Source: Paracidovorax oryzae ATCC 19882 (GTDB lineage: Bacteria; Pseudomonadota; Gammaproteobacteria; Burkholderiales; Burkholderiaceae_C). Taken from it: a DNA stretch of 64,000 nt. The notes beneath the pieces are model-generated. The model had not been told where the DNA came from, searched no databases, and worked only from the letters and a program-made list of their open reading frames with translations. Position 1 is the stretch's first letter. The number at the start of each line of letters is the position of its first letter. Below, in pieces: positions 8,420 through 16,111 of the stretch. The stretch is taken from the NCBI RefSeq assembly GCF_000687165.1, contig NZ_JMKU01000014.1:62001-126000 (forward strand). Direction: 5' to 3'. Position numbers and translations under genes: made by a program.

Positions 8420-8974
8420 ATGGACGAGCCCGCACGCCACCCCTCCCTTTTCTCCCAGCACATGCCCGTGCGGCCTTCCGAGGAACCGCCGTACCTGGGG
8501 CGCGACGTCATGGATCGCGGCTGCGCCGTGTACGCCATTGTTGATGGGCTGGCCCAGCTGGGCCTTGCCGACAAGGTTGCGGCACTGCTGCACTGGCTCG
8601 GACGCTTCGAGGGCTTGGAGAAGCACCTGGAGGAGGAACTTGATCCCACCCTGTGCGTGCGCCAGATCGTCCTCCAGCAGGCTGCAGAAACGCCGCTTGC
8701 TGCTCGGCAAGCGGCATCGTCGCGCGATTCGTCGTGGCGCAATATCGTGGCCGCCATCCTGGAGCAACCCTTCGTCCACACCTGCAGCGACTGGAGCGGG
8801 CCGGATCTCCGGCCGAGGGTGGTGTGGGATCCACTGGCTCAGCCGTTCCTTGAGTTCCTGGCCGAGGGTCGCGAAGGTGAAGACATGGCGACGTGGATGC
8901 CAGAGGACGGCAATCCCGATCGCGCCCGGCGCTCTTCCATCCAGCTGCTGGCGCAGGGTCAAGGCACGCTGTGA
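8420..8974 (+). CDS. Conserved-looking ICE protein upstream of the relaxase, function unknown
   Basis: A 184-residue soluble protein with no recognisable domain. The central part (GLADKVAALLHWLGRFEGLEKHLEEELDP and RQIVLQQAA) is strongly helical and amphipathic. Third codon positions are dominated by G and C on this strand, which supports this frame over the long antisense frame. The ATG at 8420 has AAGG too close to it, so the true start may be the ATG at 8462. The stop overlaps the GTG start of the relaxase (GTGA), so the two are co-translated. A relaxosome accessory role is plausible from position only. Confidence 0.6.
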   Translation: MDEPARHPSLFSQHMPVRPSEEPPYLGRDVMDRGCAVYAIVDGLAQLGLADKVAALLHWLGRFEGLEKHLEEELDPTLCVRQIVLQQAAETPLAARQAASSRDSSWRNIVAAILEQPFVHTCSDWSGPDLRPRVVWDPLAQPFLEFLAEGREGEDMATWMPEDGNPDRARRSSIQLLAQGQGTL

Positions 8975-11544
8975 AATCCGTCGCAGCGCGACTTCTACGC
9001 CTCCTGCCATGGAGTAGGGCGGTTGCTGCCACATCGGCCAATGCAGGGGCCGGGGCCGTGGTGACCTCTTCCGGCCAACCGCCAGCAGGCGATGGCAGTG
9101 CGGCGCCGACCTTTCCGCTGGTGGCAGGCAGCCAACCGGGCTGGCTGCGAGTGCTCGACGCCGAGCAGCTGCTCACCACAGTGCAGGCGTCGCGGGCCAT
9201 CCAAGAGATCTGGCGCAAGTCGAACCAATCGCGTGAAACGTGGGAGCGGGATCTGCTGCCAGCCATTCATCGCTATGCCGAGTTCGTTCAGCTGATGCCC
9301 GCTTCCGAGGCCCATCACCACGCGCACGCTGGCGGCTTGCTGTCGCACACCATCGAGATGCTGCTGGCCGCGATGACCTGGCGCAATGCTCATCTGCTGC
9401 CCGGAGGAAGTGAGATCGAGGAGGTGGACGCACAGCGCGACCAGTGGACCTACGTTGTGTTCTTCGCCGCGCTGCTGCACGACATCGCGAAGCCCATGAC
9501 GGACCTGCGCATCCAATGGCGATGCGACGGCATGGCGGACTCGATCCGCTGGGCTGCAACGGGCGGTAGCCTGGTCCAGATCGCCGGACGGCGCCCGGCC
9601 GCCGAGTACCTGGTGGACTTCGCTCCAAAAAGCCAGCGTGACTACAGCGCGCACGGTCGCCTGGCGCTGCTGCTGCTCCCACGCATCGCACCTGAATCAG
9701 CCCTGCAGTTTCTCGCCTACACGCCGGCGGCCCTGGATGCTCTGGAGAAGTACCTGAGCGGCCAGGACAAGGACAGCCTCGTCGCACAGATCGTCAAGCG
9801 GGCCGACAAGCTCTCCACGCAACGGGCTCTCCTGAGCGGCCACAAGGCGCGGTTCTCAACGGCGAAGGCCGTTCCTTTGATCGATCTGCTGATGCAGGCC
9901 ATGGCGTCGATGCTGCGTTCTGGATCCACGCTCCCGCTCAATCGCAGCGGCGCGGCGGGCTGGGTCTACGACGGCGCCATCTGGTTCGTGGCCAAGCGAC
10001 TGGCCGACGCGGTGCGCGAGTGGATCAAGACGCACGAACCGGACGAGGCCGTGCCCGGAGAGACCAAGAACGACCGGCTCTTCGACACCTGGCAGGAGTA
10101 CGGCGCCATCGAGCTCAACCCGGCGACGGGACAGGCGATCTGGTATGTGACCGTGCATGGCAACGCGGAGGAGGGCAGCGAGGCCTCGGAGCAGGGCGGC
10201 TACGTGCACGAGCTCGCGATGCTGCGGTTCCCGCTGGCCAAGCTTTTCCCCGATGCAGGCAAGTACCCTGCACCAATGCGCGGACATCTGCAGTTGCGCG
10301 AGAAGCGCAAAGCTGAAGCATCGGATGGGGACCCACCAGGCAAGCCTGCTGCATCTGAACCCAAAGGCGCGCCGACTGCGCCATCGCAAGGCCCATCCGA
10401 AGCTGCCGCAGATCCGGCGAACGCGCCCCTACAGCAGCCTCCAGCTGCTGCAGCGCCGAAGACTGATGGGAGGTCCGCGAAGCTTGCCGCAGCGATGCGC
10501 GAGCCTGCCTTCAACAAGCCCAAGCCAGCCAAGCCTGCCGCAAATGCGAGTCGGCCTGGTGAAGCTGATCCACCGCCCGTGTCGCGGCCAGCTGCTCCGA
10601 CGCCTGGAGCAACGCAATCGGCGAACGAGGCCAAACCGAGGGGAGGGAGGGCGCCAGCACCTGCAGAGCCTGCAGCAACTGTGCGCGCACCCGAGGATGC
10701 GCCAGTTCTCAGGCAAGCAAGGCCCGCGGCCATTGAGCCCGACGAGGCGGCATACCTGGTCGACGCCTCGGATTTTCTCGACCCGATGGAATCTGCGGCA
10801 GCGCTGAAGCGTCAGAAAGGCGCACGACCTGCGTTGTCACCGCCTTCTCCAACATTGGGCACGACGCCAAGCCTACCTCGCGAGGATGGCGCAGGCATGC
10901 CCGCGCCTGAGCCAAAGGGGCGGCCGGCGGCGCCGGCGACGAAGGCGTCCGTCCCGGACGCCGCGAGCTCCAAAAACGCTTCGCTGCCAAGGCGCGAGAG
11001 CGTGAGCGCCGAGTTTCGTCGCATGGCCGATGAACTGGAGGATCTGCCGGAGATCATGCCCCGCAGCGCGCCATCCACTTCATCGACCTCGCCTGCGGCA
11101 CCAGAGCCAGTGCTGTTGGCGCAGAAGCTCCCGAGCCTTGCGCGGGAGAGCGACAAGCCCGTGGCCGAGCCCAGCGAACTCGCAGTGTCCTTTCTGCGGT
11201 GGATCCAGCAGAGCTTGGTGTCACGCGAGCTGAAATACAACGAGCCAGGCGCGGCGGTGCATTTCGTGGAGCAAGGCATGGCACTGGTGTCTCCGCTGAT
11301 CTTCAGGATGTATGCACGAGAGACGGTGGGCGAGGACCAGGCCCAGGAGCTCGGCGCGCGCGTGCAGCGCGAGGTCATCAAGTGCGGCTGGCACATGCCT
11401 GGGCCCAACCGCACGAACATCGTCCGCTTCGCGATCCACAGCCGCGGCGGCGTGGCCGGGCACCTGTCTTGTGTCGTCTTGGTCGATCCCTCCCGCTGGG
11501 TGCAGCCGGTGCCGCCGAGCAACCCCGTTCTCAAGGTCGTTTAG
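8971..11544 (+). CDS. traI: MobH-family conjugative relaxase (TraI_2 / TIGR03760 type)
   Basis: The relaxase nicks the origin of transfer and leads the strand into the recipient. From the GTG at 8971 the protein has 857 residues; this start overlaps the upstream stop by four bases, and the extra in-frame residues before it are a shadow. Residues 53-130 hold the TraI_2 signature (GWLRVLDAEQLL, then HHHAHAGGLLSHTIEM with H115-H117, H119 and H126), and H170-D171 in ALLHDIAKP complete an HD-type metal site. Residues about 440-720 are a Pro/Ala-rich linker. A C-terminal domain (about 740-857) starts with FLRWIQQSL and resembles the domain seen at the end of TraI_2 relaxases. No tyrosine nuclease is expected in this class. 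Confidence 0.9.
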   Translation: MKSVAARLLRLLPWSRAVAATSANAGAGAVVTSSGQPPAGDGSAAPTFPLVAGSQPGWLRVLDAEQLLTTVQASRAIQEIWRKSNQSRETWERDLLPAIHRYAEFVQLMPASEAHHHAHAGGLLSHTIEMLLAAMTWRNAHLLPGGSEIEEVDAQRDQWTYVVFFAALLHDIAKPMTDLRIQWRCDGMADSIRWAATGGSLVQIAGRRPAAEYLVDFAPKSQRDYSAHGRLALLLLPRIAPESALQFLAYTPAALDALEKYLSGQDKDSLVAQIVKRADKLSTQRALLSGHKARFSTAKAVPLIDLLMQAMASMLRSGSTLPLNRSGAAGWVYDGAIWFVAKRLADAVREWIKTHEPDEAVPGETKNDRLFDTWQEYGAIELNPATGQAIWYVTVHGNAEEGSEASEQGGYVHELAMLRFPLAKLFPDAGKYPAPMRGHLQLREKRKAEASDGDPPGKPAASEPKGAPTAPSQGPSEAAADPANAPLQQPPAAAAPKTDGRSAKLAAAMREPAFNKPKPAKPAANASRPGEADPPPVSRPAAPTPGATQSANEAKPRGGRAPAPAEPAATVRAPEDAPVLRQARPAAIEPDEAAYLVDASDFLDPMESAAALKRQKGARPALSPPSPTLGTTPSLPREDGAGMPAPEPKGRPAAPATKASVPDAASSKNASLPRRESVSAEFRRMADELEDLPEIMPRSAPSTSSTSPAAPEPVLLAQKLPSLARESDKPVAEPSELAVSFLRWIQQSLVSRELKYNEPGAAVHFVEQGMALVSPLIFRMYARETVGEDQAQELGARVQREVIKCGWHMPGPNRTNIVRFAIHSRGGVAGHLSCVVLVDPSRWVQPVPPSNPVLKVV

Positions 11545-11562
11545 TCGAGGAGGAGATCGAAT

Positions 11563-11913
11563 ATGGACCAGAAATCAAACAGGTCGGCACCGGTTGTTCT
11601 GCGCGTCAACGCCGCAGCACGGATGCGCCATCAGCAACGTATAGGCGATCGCGCGCTTCGGCCTCGCCGAAGATTTGCCATTCGAATTGTGTTGTTTTTC
11701 CTGGTCATCGCATGCACCGTCCAGATGTTCGCCTACCTGTGGCAGCAGGAGATGCGCTCCATCCGCGAGGAGCGTCGTCAGCTCGAGTGTCAGGTGGCTA
11801 CGGTACGTCCCTCAGCTGGAGCGAGTTCCGCGGCTTCAGCCGCCACGGCGAAGGAGGTTCCGGATTGGTGTCTTCACAGGGGAAGGTTTGAACATGCAGC
11901 AGCAATTCGATAG
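11563..11913 (+). CDS. Small single-pass membrane protein in relaxase operon
   Basis: A 116-residue protein lying 18 bases after the relaxase. The first 40 residues are basic (ARMRHQQR, RPRRRF), followed by one transmembrane helix near 42-62 (IRIVLFFLVIACTVQMFAYL) and a short polar helix with EERRQLECQ. Positive-inside rules would leave the N-terminus in the cytoplasm. The frame overlaps the next gene by about 20 bases in a different phase. I do not recognise a family; association with the transfer machinery is inferred from the operon. Confidence 0.6.
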   Translation: MDQKSNRSAPVVLRVNAAARMRHQQRIGDRALRPRRRFAIRIVLFFLVIACTVQMFAYLWQQEMRSIREERRQLECQVATVRPSAGASSAASAATAKEVPDWCLHRGRFEHAAAIR

Positions 11914-12199
11914 AGATGCGTGGCGGGCGCAATGCCGTGCCATGGCGGAGTCGGCAAATGTCGGCTGCGGACTCGTCTATGAGGTTTTCGAGCAGCGGCT
12001 GTGCGCGTCGATCGAACATGCATTGCGCGCTGTACCACAAGCGGATCGAGACGAGGCCGTAACGCTCGCCCGTGCCTATGGCTACATCACCTCGGAAGAG
12101 GCCGCTGCCTCATCGACGGATTCTGTGGGTGGCAACGACTATTGCCATCACGGCATTCCGCCTAAGTGGTGTCCGGTCGGCTGCGGCGACGTCGAGTGA
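11894..12199 (+). CDS. Small protein with C-terminal Cys/His motif, paralogue of the gene at 12606
   Basis: A 101-residue protein starting MQQQFDRD, with GGAAGG upstream of the ATG. The body is helical (WRAQCRAMAESANVGCG, then CASIEHALRAVPQADRDEAVTLARAYGY). It ends in YCHHGIPPKWCPVGCGDVE. The same tail pattern C-x-H-x(6)-C-P-x-G-C-G-x-V-E ends the protein encoded at 12606-12929, and the middle parts (AARQRAAEIARDFGYETREV against DRDEAVTLARAYGYITSEE) also match, so the two are diverged duplicates. Four Cys/His residues in that spacing could bind zinc. No known domain is recognised. Its stop overlaps the next start (GTGA). Confidence 0.65.
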   Translation: MQQQFDRDAWRAQCRAMAESANVGCGLVYEVFEQRLCASIEHALRAVPQADRDEAVTLARAYGYITSEEAAASSTDSVGGNDYCHHGIPPKWCPVGCGDVE

Positions 12200-12609
12200 A
12201 GGTGGCGCACAAGACATTGACCGGACGTATGAAAGAAGCAAACGCAATGGTAGCGCTCGACAACCCGATCGGCGTAATTAACAGCCTGCAGGCGCAGATC
12301 GAGGACCTCGAAGGCCGGTTGGGCTGCGCGAACGCGGCGGCCGGTGATCGCAATGCCAAGAACCTCGCTGACGGCATCCGGAGGTTACGCCTGCACGGCG
12401 TGATCACGCTATACGTCGGGCCCATGGACCAGGCTGCCCTGCAGGCCGAGGTCGAGTCAACGTCGCCCGAGCTTTCGGCCATTCTCGACCAGGTCTGGAT
12501 GCTGTCGGCGGCGCCGGTGGCGCGCGAGGTGAGGAACTCGCTGGCTATAGCAGCCGGCAATGGAATGTCGCGCTGGGCGACGCGCGATCAAAAGGATGCC
12601 ACGCGATGA
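12196..12609 (+). CDS. Hypothetical protein of relaxase operon
   Basis: The GTG at 12196 overlaps the preceding stop as GTGA and gives 137 residues; internal ATG codons at about 12229 and 12247 are alternatives. The N-terminal half has a helical segment (INSLQAQIEDLEGRLG) that could form a short coiled coil. The rest (LYVGPMDQAALQAEVESTSPELSAILDQVWML) is mixed and matches nothing I recognise. The stop overlaps the next gene by four bases. It is flanked by the two Cys/His-tail paralogues, so the three probably act together or were duplicated and interrupted as a unit. Confidence 0.55.
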   Translation: MKVAHKTLTGRMKEANAMVALDNPIGVINSLQAQIEDLEGRLGCANAAAGDRNAKNLADGIRRLRLHGVITLYVGPMDQAALQAEVESTSPELSAILDQVWMLSAAPVAREVRNSLAIAAGNGMSRWATRDQKDATR

Positions 12610-12929
12610 GTGCTGCTGATGACCATGGGCCGACTGGATTCGATGAGACGTTGTGGGCGCACCGGTGCGCGGAGCTCGCTGCGCGCGCTCGCGGCCGCAG
12701 CGGAGCCGTGTGGGAGCTGTACGTGCGCAATTTGAGCGCGGACGTTGATGAAGTGATGCCGACGGTGCCTGCGGCAGCACGCCAGCGAGCCGCCGAGATC
12801 GCACGGGATTTCGGGTACGAAACGCGCGAGGTGCTCGCTGCGGAGGCACCGCATCCTGGCCGGTGCGCCCATTTCCTGCCGTTCGATTCGTGCCCGCTGG
12901 GTTGCGGATCGGTTGAGGAGCACGAGTGA
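12606..12929 (+). CDS. Small protein with C-terminal Cys/His motif, paralogue of the gene at 11894
   Basis: A 107-residue protein and last gene of the relaxase operon. The start overlaps the upstream stop (ATGA). It has the same layout as the 101-residue protein two genes upstream: a helical body, an ALA-rich helix ending DFGYETREV, and a tail RCAHFLPFDSCPLGCGSVEEHE. The tail conserves C, H, CP, GCG and VE with its paralogue, an arrangement that suggests a small metal-binding knuckle. No family name can be given. No intrinsic terminator with a T-tract is evident after the stop. Confidence 0.65.
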   Translation: MSAADDHGPTGFDETLWAHRCAELAARARGRSGAVWELYVRNLSADVDEVMPTVPAAARQRAAEIARDFGYETREVLAAEAPHPGRCAHFLPFDSCPLGCGSVEEHE

Positions 12930-13223
12930 TTGCGGCGGATGTTGCTTGTAGTTTTGTAGCGCGCGATCGTGGCGCTGGGCCTGCGTCGGCTCGACACCAC
13001 AAGTCCTAGAGTTGACACTCCACGCAAACGTACTTAGAGTCCGCAGCGTGCGTCAACGGAGTTCCAGGGATCGACCACACACCGTGTAAGCAGACGTTTC
13101 GAGGGCCGGCAGCGGCCTTCTTCAAAACTTCTGTTAGTAGACACGATGTATATTATGTCAAATAGCAAATGTTGAACGAGGACGAGGCCGGGCCGTTGCG
13201 CCCGGCTCGCCTTCCAGGCCTCC
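12930..13223. other. Non-coding junction between the ICE operon and the kfrA/recombinase pair
   Basis: About 294 bases with no plausible gene. The ICE boundary may lie here, because conjugation genes end at 12929, but I find no tRNA 3' end and no obvious direct repeat to mark an attachment site. The partner end lies outside the window. A hairpin with perfect 7-bp arms (GCCGGGC, 13187-13193 and 13200-13206) follows the kfrA stop and may act as its terminator, although no T-tract is seen. Confidence 0.5.
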
Positions 13224-14210
13224 TCACTCTTTCGCCTTCCTGACCCTGGCCGAGATCGCTTTCCTTTTTGGCGGGCTGGCCGGCAACCTGTCCCTCAACT
13301 CGCTCAGCATGGCCAGCATCTCGCTGCTGCGGTCGTCGAGCTTGAGTTGGAGTTGCCGGGCTTCATCCCGGACCGCCTGCAGGTCCTCCGCCAGCTTGGC
13401 GTTGTCGGCGTGCAGCGTGCCGACCTGGGCTTCGAGTGCCCGCGCCCGGTCCTGGGCATCGGAGAGCGCCTTGGCGGATTTCTTCTGCTCGGCTTCCAAC
13501 TGGAGCGCCAGCCGCCGGGATTCCTGGCGGGCCCGGTCCACCTCGGCGTGGAGCCGGCGTTCCTGTGCCTGGGCCCGTTCTTCGAGGCGGGCACGTTCGG
13601 CCTGGTGGTCTGCGTCCCGGGCTTCCTGGCGTTTCCGGTCCGCGTCCGCGGCCTTGCGCAGCTGCGTGTTGTCGGAACGGGCCGAGTCCAGCTGCTGCTG
13701 GCAGGCCAGGAGTTGCTGCTGCAGTTCCTGGGCTTGCCGTGCTGCTTCGGCGATCTGGCCATCGCGGGCCTGCAGGGCGACCACGTAGGCTTCTCCACGG
13801 TCGTCCAGGCGTTGCTTTTCCCGCGCCAGCTCGTCCTCGACCAGGCGCAGGGCTTCTGCCTGTGCATCCAGTCCGGCGCGGGACTGGGCGAGACGGGCGG
13901 CCGCCGATTCGTCCGCCTGCTGCAACGCCCGGGCCCACAGCGTTTTCGCCGCCCGGACAACGGGTGCGGGCAAGGCCTCCTCGGCGTCTTCCGCAAGGTT
14001 CGAGGTGTCTGCCGGCGCCTGCAACCGCCTGGCCAGCGTCGCGTACCAGCTATCGAGCATGGGCCCCACCGTGTTCGGCGAACCCCTGCCCAACTGGTGC
14101 CGCACCCTTTCGACGGTGGGACGCTCGCCCAGTGCGAGCACCGCATCGGCAGCGGCCCAGACCTCTTCCATCTGCACGCCGCGCGGCCCTCTCAGCATTT
14201 TGGCTGCCAT
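13224..14210 (-). CDS. kfrA: KfrA-type DNA-binding protein with long coiled coil
   Basis: A 328-residue protein. Residues about 12-65 form the KfrA N-terminal helix-turn-helix (VWAAADAVLALGERPTVERVRHQLGRGSPNTVGPMLDSW). Residues about 95-310 are almost entirely heptad-rich helix with Ala, Gln, Arg and Glu (LEERAQAQERRLHAEVDRARQESRRL), a long coiled coil, then a basic tail (PPKRKAISARVRKAKE). KfrA of IncP plasmids represses its own promoter and organises DNA for stable inheritance. GGAGAGGA precedes the ATG. The gene is divergent from the recombinase, and the shared promoter region contains a perfect inverted repeat that is the obvious operator candidate. Confidence 0.85.
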   Translation of the reverse strand: MAAKMLRGPRGVQMEEVWAAADAVLALGERPTVERVRHQLGRGSPNTVGPMLDSWYATLARRLQAPADTSNLAEDAEEALPAPVVRAAKTLWARALQQADESAAARLAQSRAGLDAQAEALRLVEDELAREKQRLDDRGEAYVVALQARDGQIAEAARQAQELQQQLLACQQQLDSARSDNTQLRKAADADRKRQEARDADHQAERARLEERAQAQERRLHAEVDRARQESRRLALQLEAEQKKSAKALSDAQDRARALEAQVGTLHADNAKLAEDLQAVRDEARQLQLKLDDRSSEMLAMLSELRDRLPASPPKRKAISARVRKAKE

Positions 14211-14271
14211 GGTCCTCTCCCCTTCTTTAAATTACCCACGATAAGAGGTTCTTTTATCGAGACTGATGTGG

Positions 14272-14301
14272 CATACAATGTATAAAACAATACATTGTAT
14301 G
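14272..14301. promoter_or_regulatory. Perfect 12-bp inverted repeat, probable KfrA operator
   Basis: CATACAATGTAT (14272-14283) and its exact complement (14290-14301) flank a 6-base spacer and end one base before the recombinase ATG. Repressor binding here would block initiation of the recombinase and probably autoregulate kfrA. A -10-like TACAAT lies inside the left arm. Confidence 0.75.
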
Positions 14302-14302
14302 T

Positions 14303-15421
14303 ATGAAAAAACGCAAATCACCGGATCCTGGCTTGCCGATGGCCCTGCCCAGTCCGGGAAACCTGCCCGCGCTGCAGCCGGAAATGCTGTCCGACGCCAC
14401 CGCGCAGGCCGTCGATGAGCTGATGCGCGAAGGCGAGTCGGCCAACACCCTGGCGAGTTACCGCTCTGCCCTGCGGTACTGGGCGGCCTGGTTCAACCTG
14501 CGTTACGGGCAGCCGATCACGCTTCCCGTGCCGCCGGCCGCGGTGCTGCAATTCATCGTGGACCACGCCCAGCGCAGCTCGGCCGACGGGCTGCTCCACG
14601 AGCTGCCGCCCGCGATCGATGCGGTCCTGGTGCAGGCCCGGTTCAAGGGCAAGCCGGGCCCCATGGCCCTCAACACGCTGGTGCACCGGATCGCGGTGCT
14701 CTCGAAGACCCACCAGCTCAAGGACGCCGAGAATCCCTGCCAGGACGCGAAAGTCCGCGACCTGCTGGCCAAGACACGCCGGGCCTACGGCAAGCGCGGC
14801 GACCTGCCCAGGAAAAAGGACGCGCTGACGAAGGACCCGCTGATGGCCATGCTGGAAACCTGCGACCCGTCAACGCTCAAGGGCCTGCGGGACCGTGCCC
14901 TGCTCCTTTTCGCGTTCGCCAGCGGCGGGCGGCGCCGTTCGGAAGTCGCCGGCGCCGACATGAAGCACCTGCGGCGCCATGGGGTGTCGTCGTTCACGTT
15001 CGTGCTGGCCCATTCCAAGACCAACCAGCACGCGGCCGACCGGCCGGAAAACTACAAACCCATCGAAGGCATGGCCGGGGAAGCCCTGCAGGCCTGGCTG
15101 GAGGCCGCGCGCATCACGGAGGGGCCGGTGTTCCGGCGGGTCCTGAAGGGCGGCAAGCTGGCCGATGCGCTGTCGCCTGCCGCGGTGCGCGACATCGTCA
15201 AGGAGCGTGCGCGGGCCGCCGGGCTGTCCGAAGACTACTCCGCGCATTCGCTGCGCTCGGGGTTCGTCACCGAGGCGGCCTCCCAGAACGTGCCCCTGGC
15301 CGATACGATGGCCATGACGGGACACCGCAGCGTAGCGACCGTCATGGGGTATTTCCGCTCGACCGGATCGAGCCAGGCGGCCCGGCTGCTCGACCCCAAG
15401 GCGCCGCACGGCCGCTCCTGA
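14303..15421 (+). CDS. Tyrosine recombinase / integrase
   Basis: A 372-residue site-specific recombinase. An N-terminal core-binding SAM-like domain covers about 35-150 (ESANTLASYRSALRYWAAWFNLRYGQPI). The catalytic domain carries the Arg box (GGRRRSEVAGAD, R210-R212), K239 in HSKT, H315-x-x-R318 (HSLR), H341 (GHRS) and the nucleophile Y350, so the active site is complete. The first codons (MKKRK) follow the operator palindrome directly and there is no good Shine-Dalgarno sequence. Divergent pairing with kfrA suggests a regulated mobile or stabilisation unit. Whether it is the integrase of the adjoining ICE or belongs to a separate element cannot be decided here. Confidence 0.88.
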   Translation: MKKRKSPDPGLPMALPSPGNLPALQPEMLSDATAQAVDELMREGESANTLASYRSALRYWAAWFNLRYGQPITLPVPPAAVLQFIVDHAQRSSADGLLHELPPAIDAVLVQARFKGKPGPMALNTLVHRIAVLSKTHQLKDAENPCQDAKVRDLLAKTRRAYGKRGDLPRKKDALTKDPLMAMLETCDPSTLKGLRDRALLLFAFASGGRRRSEVAGADMKHLRRHGVSSFTFVLAHSKTNQHAADRPENYKPIEGMAGEALQAWLEAARITEGPVFRRVLKGGKLADALSPAAVRDIVKERARAAGLSEDYSAHSLRSGFVTEAASQNVPLADTMAMTGHRSVATVMGYFRSTGSSQAARLLDPKAPHGRS

Positions 15422-15441
15422 GTGCCCCGCACAATGCACGC

Positions 15442-16095
15442 ATGAATTCCGGCTCCCTGCTCCCCCGCGCCTGGATGCGGCTTCCCTCCGGCGCGCACCT
15501 CGACCTGATCGATCCGGACCCTGGCGCGTGGACCGATGGGGACCTGGCGGCGCGGCTGTCGCGCACGGCGCGCTGGGGCGGCGAGTCGGCGTGGCCGCTG
15601 CCGCTGTCGGTCGCGCAGCATTCGCTGCTGGTGCTGGAGCTCCGGCGGGCCGCCGCCCCGGCGCCGCTGAGCGCCGGGGAAGAACTGCAGGAAATCCTGC
15701 ACGACGCGGAAGAAGGTTTCCTGGGGTTCGATTGCATCTCGCCGTTGAAGGCCGTGCTGGGCGAACCCTTCCGCGCCGTGGCGGACCGGCTCATGCAGGC
15801 AGTCGCGCAGCGCTACGGATTGCCGGACTGGACGCCGGAGGGCCACCGGCTGCACAAGGCGGCGGATCTGGCCGCCGCAGCCAGCGAAGCCGTGCACTGC
15901 GTGGGCTGGACGCACGAAGAGGTGCGCGACATCCTGCGCATCGATGCGCCCGTGATGGGCACGGACCCGCTGGCGGCCCGGTACGGCGACACCCCGTGGG
16001 AGCCCTGGCCGCTCGACGTGGCGGCCGAGCGCTTCCATGCCGCGCTGCAGGATGCCCTGGCCCGGCGCAATGCACAGCGGGCAGGCGCCTGCTGA
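15442..16095 (+). CDS. HD-domain phosphohydrolase (YfbR-like)
   Basis: A 217-residue cytoplasmic protein of the HD superfamily. Metal-binding and catalytic residues are visible as SVAQHSLLV, then ILHDAEEGFLGFDCISPLK (the H-D pair with the E-E and SP-x-K features of YfbR-like nucleotidases), and a distal DLAAAASEAVH. YfbR-type enzymes dephosphorylate deoxynucleoside monophosphates; that specificity is inferred. The N-terminus WMRLPSGAHLDLIDPDPGAWTDGDLA is typical of the related proteobacterial hydrolases. It starts 21 bases after the recombinase and converges with mesD. Confidence 0.75.
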   Translation: MNSGSLLPRAWMRLPSGAHLDLIDPDPGAWTDGDLAARLSRTARWGGESAWPLPLSVAQHSLLVLELRRAAAPAPLSAGEELQEILHDAEEGFLGFDCISPLKAVLGEPFRAVADRLMQAVAQRYGLPDWTPEGHRLHKAADLAAAASEAVHCVGWTHEEVRDILRIDAPVMGTDPLAARYGDTPWEPWPLDVAAERFHAALQDALARRNAQRAGAC

Positions 16096-16111
16096 GAGCA
16101 TCCACGGGGCG

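Noticed and set aside
8405-9034. 209-codon minus-strand frame opposite the gene before the relaxase
   Set aside because: Third-position GC and the 4-base overlap with the relaxase start support the plus-strand gene; the minus frame would run into the relaxase coding sequence.
14239-14259. Short inverted repeat CGATAA...TTATCG between kfrA and the recombinase
   Set aside because: Arms of only six bases are expected by chance in an AT-rich promoter; the 12-bp palindrome nearby is far stronger.
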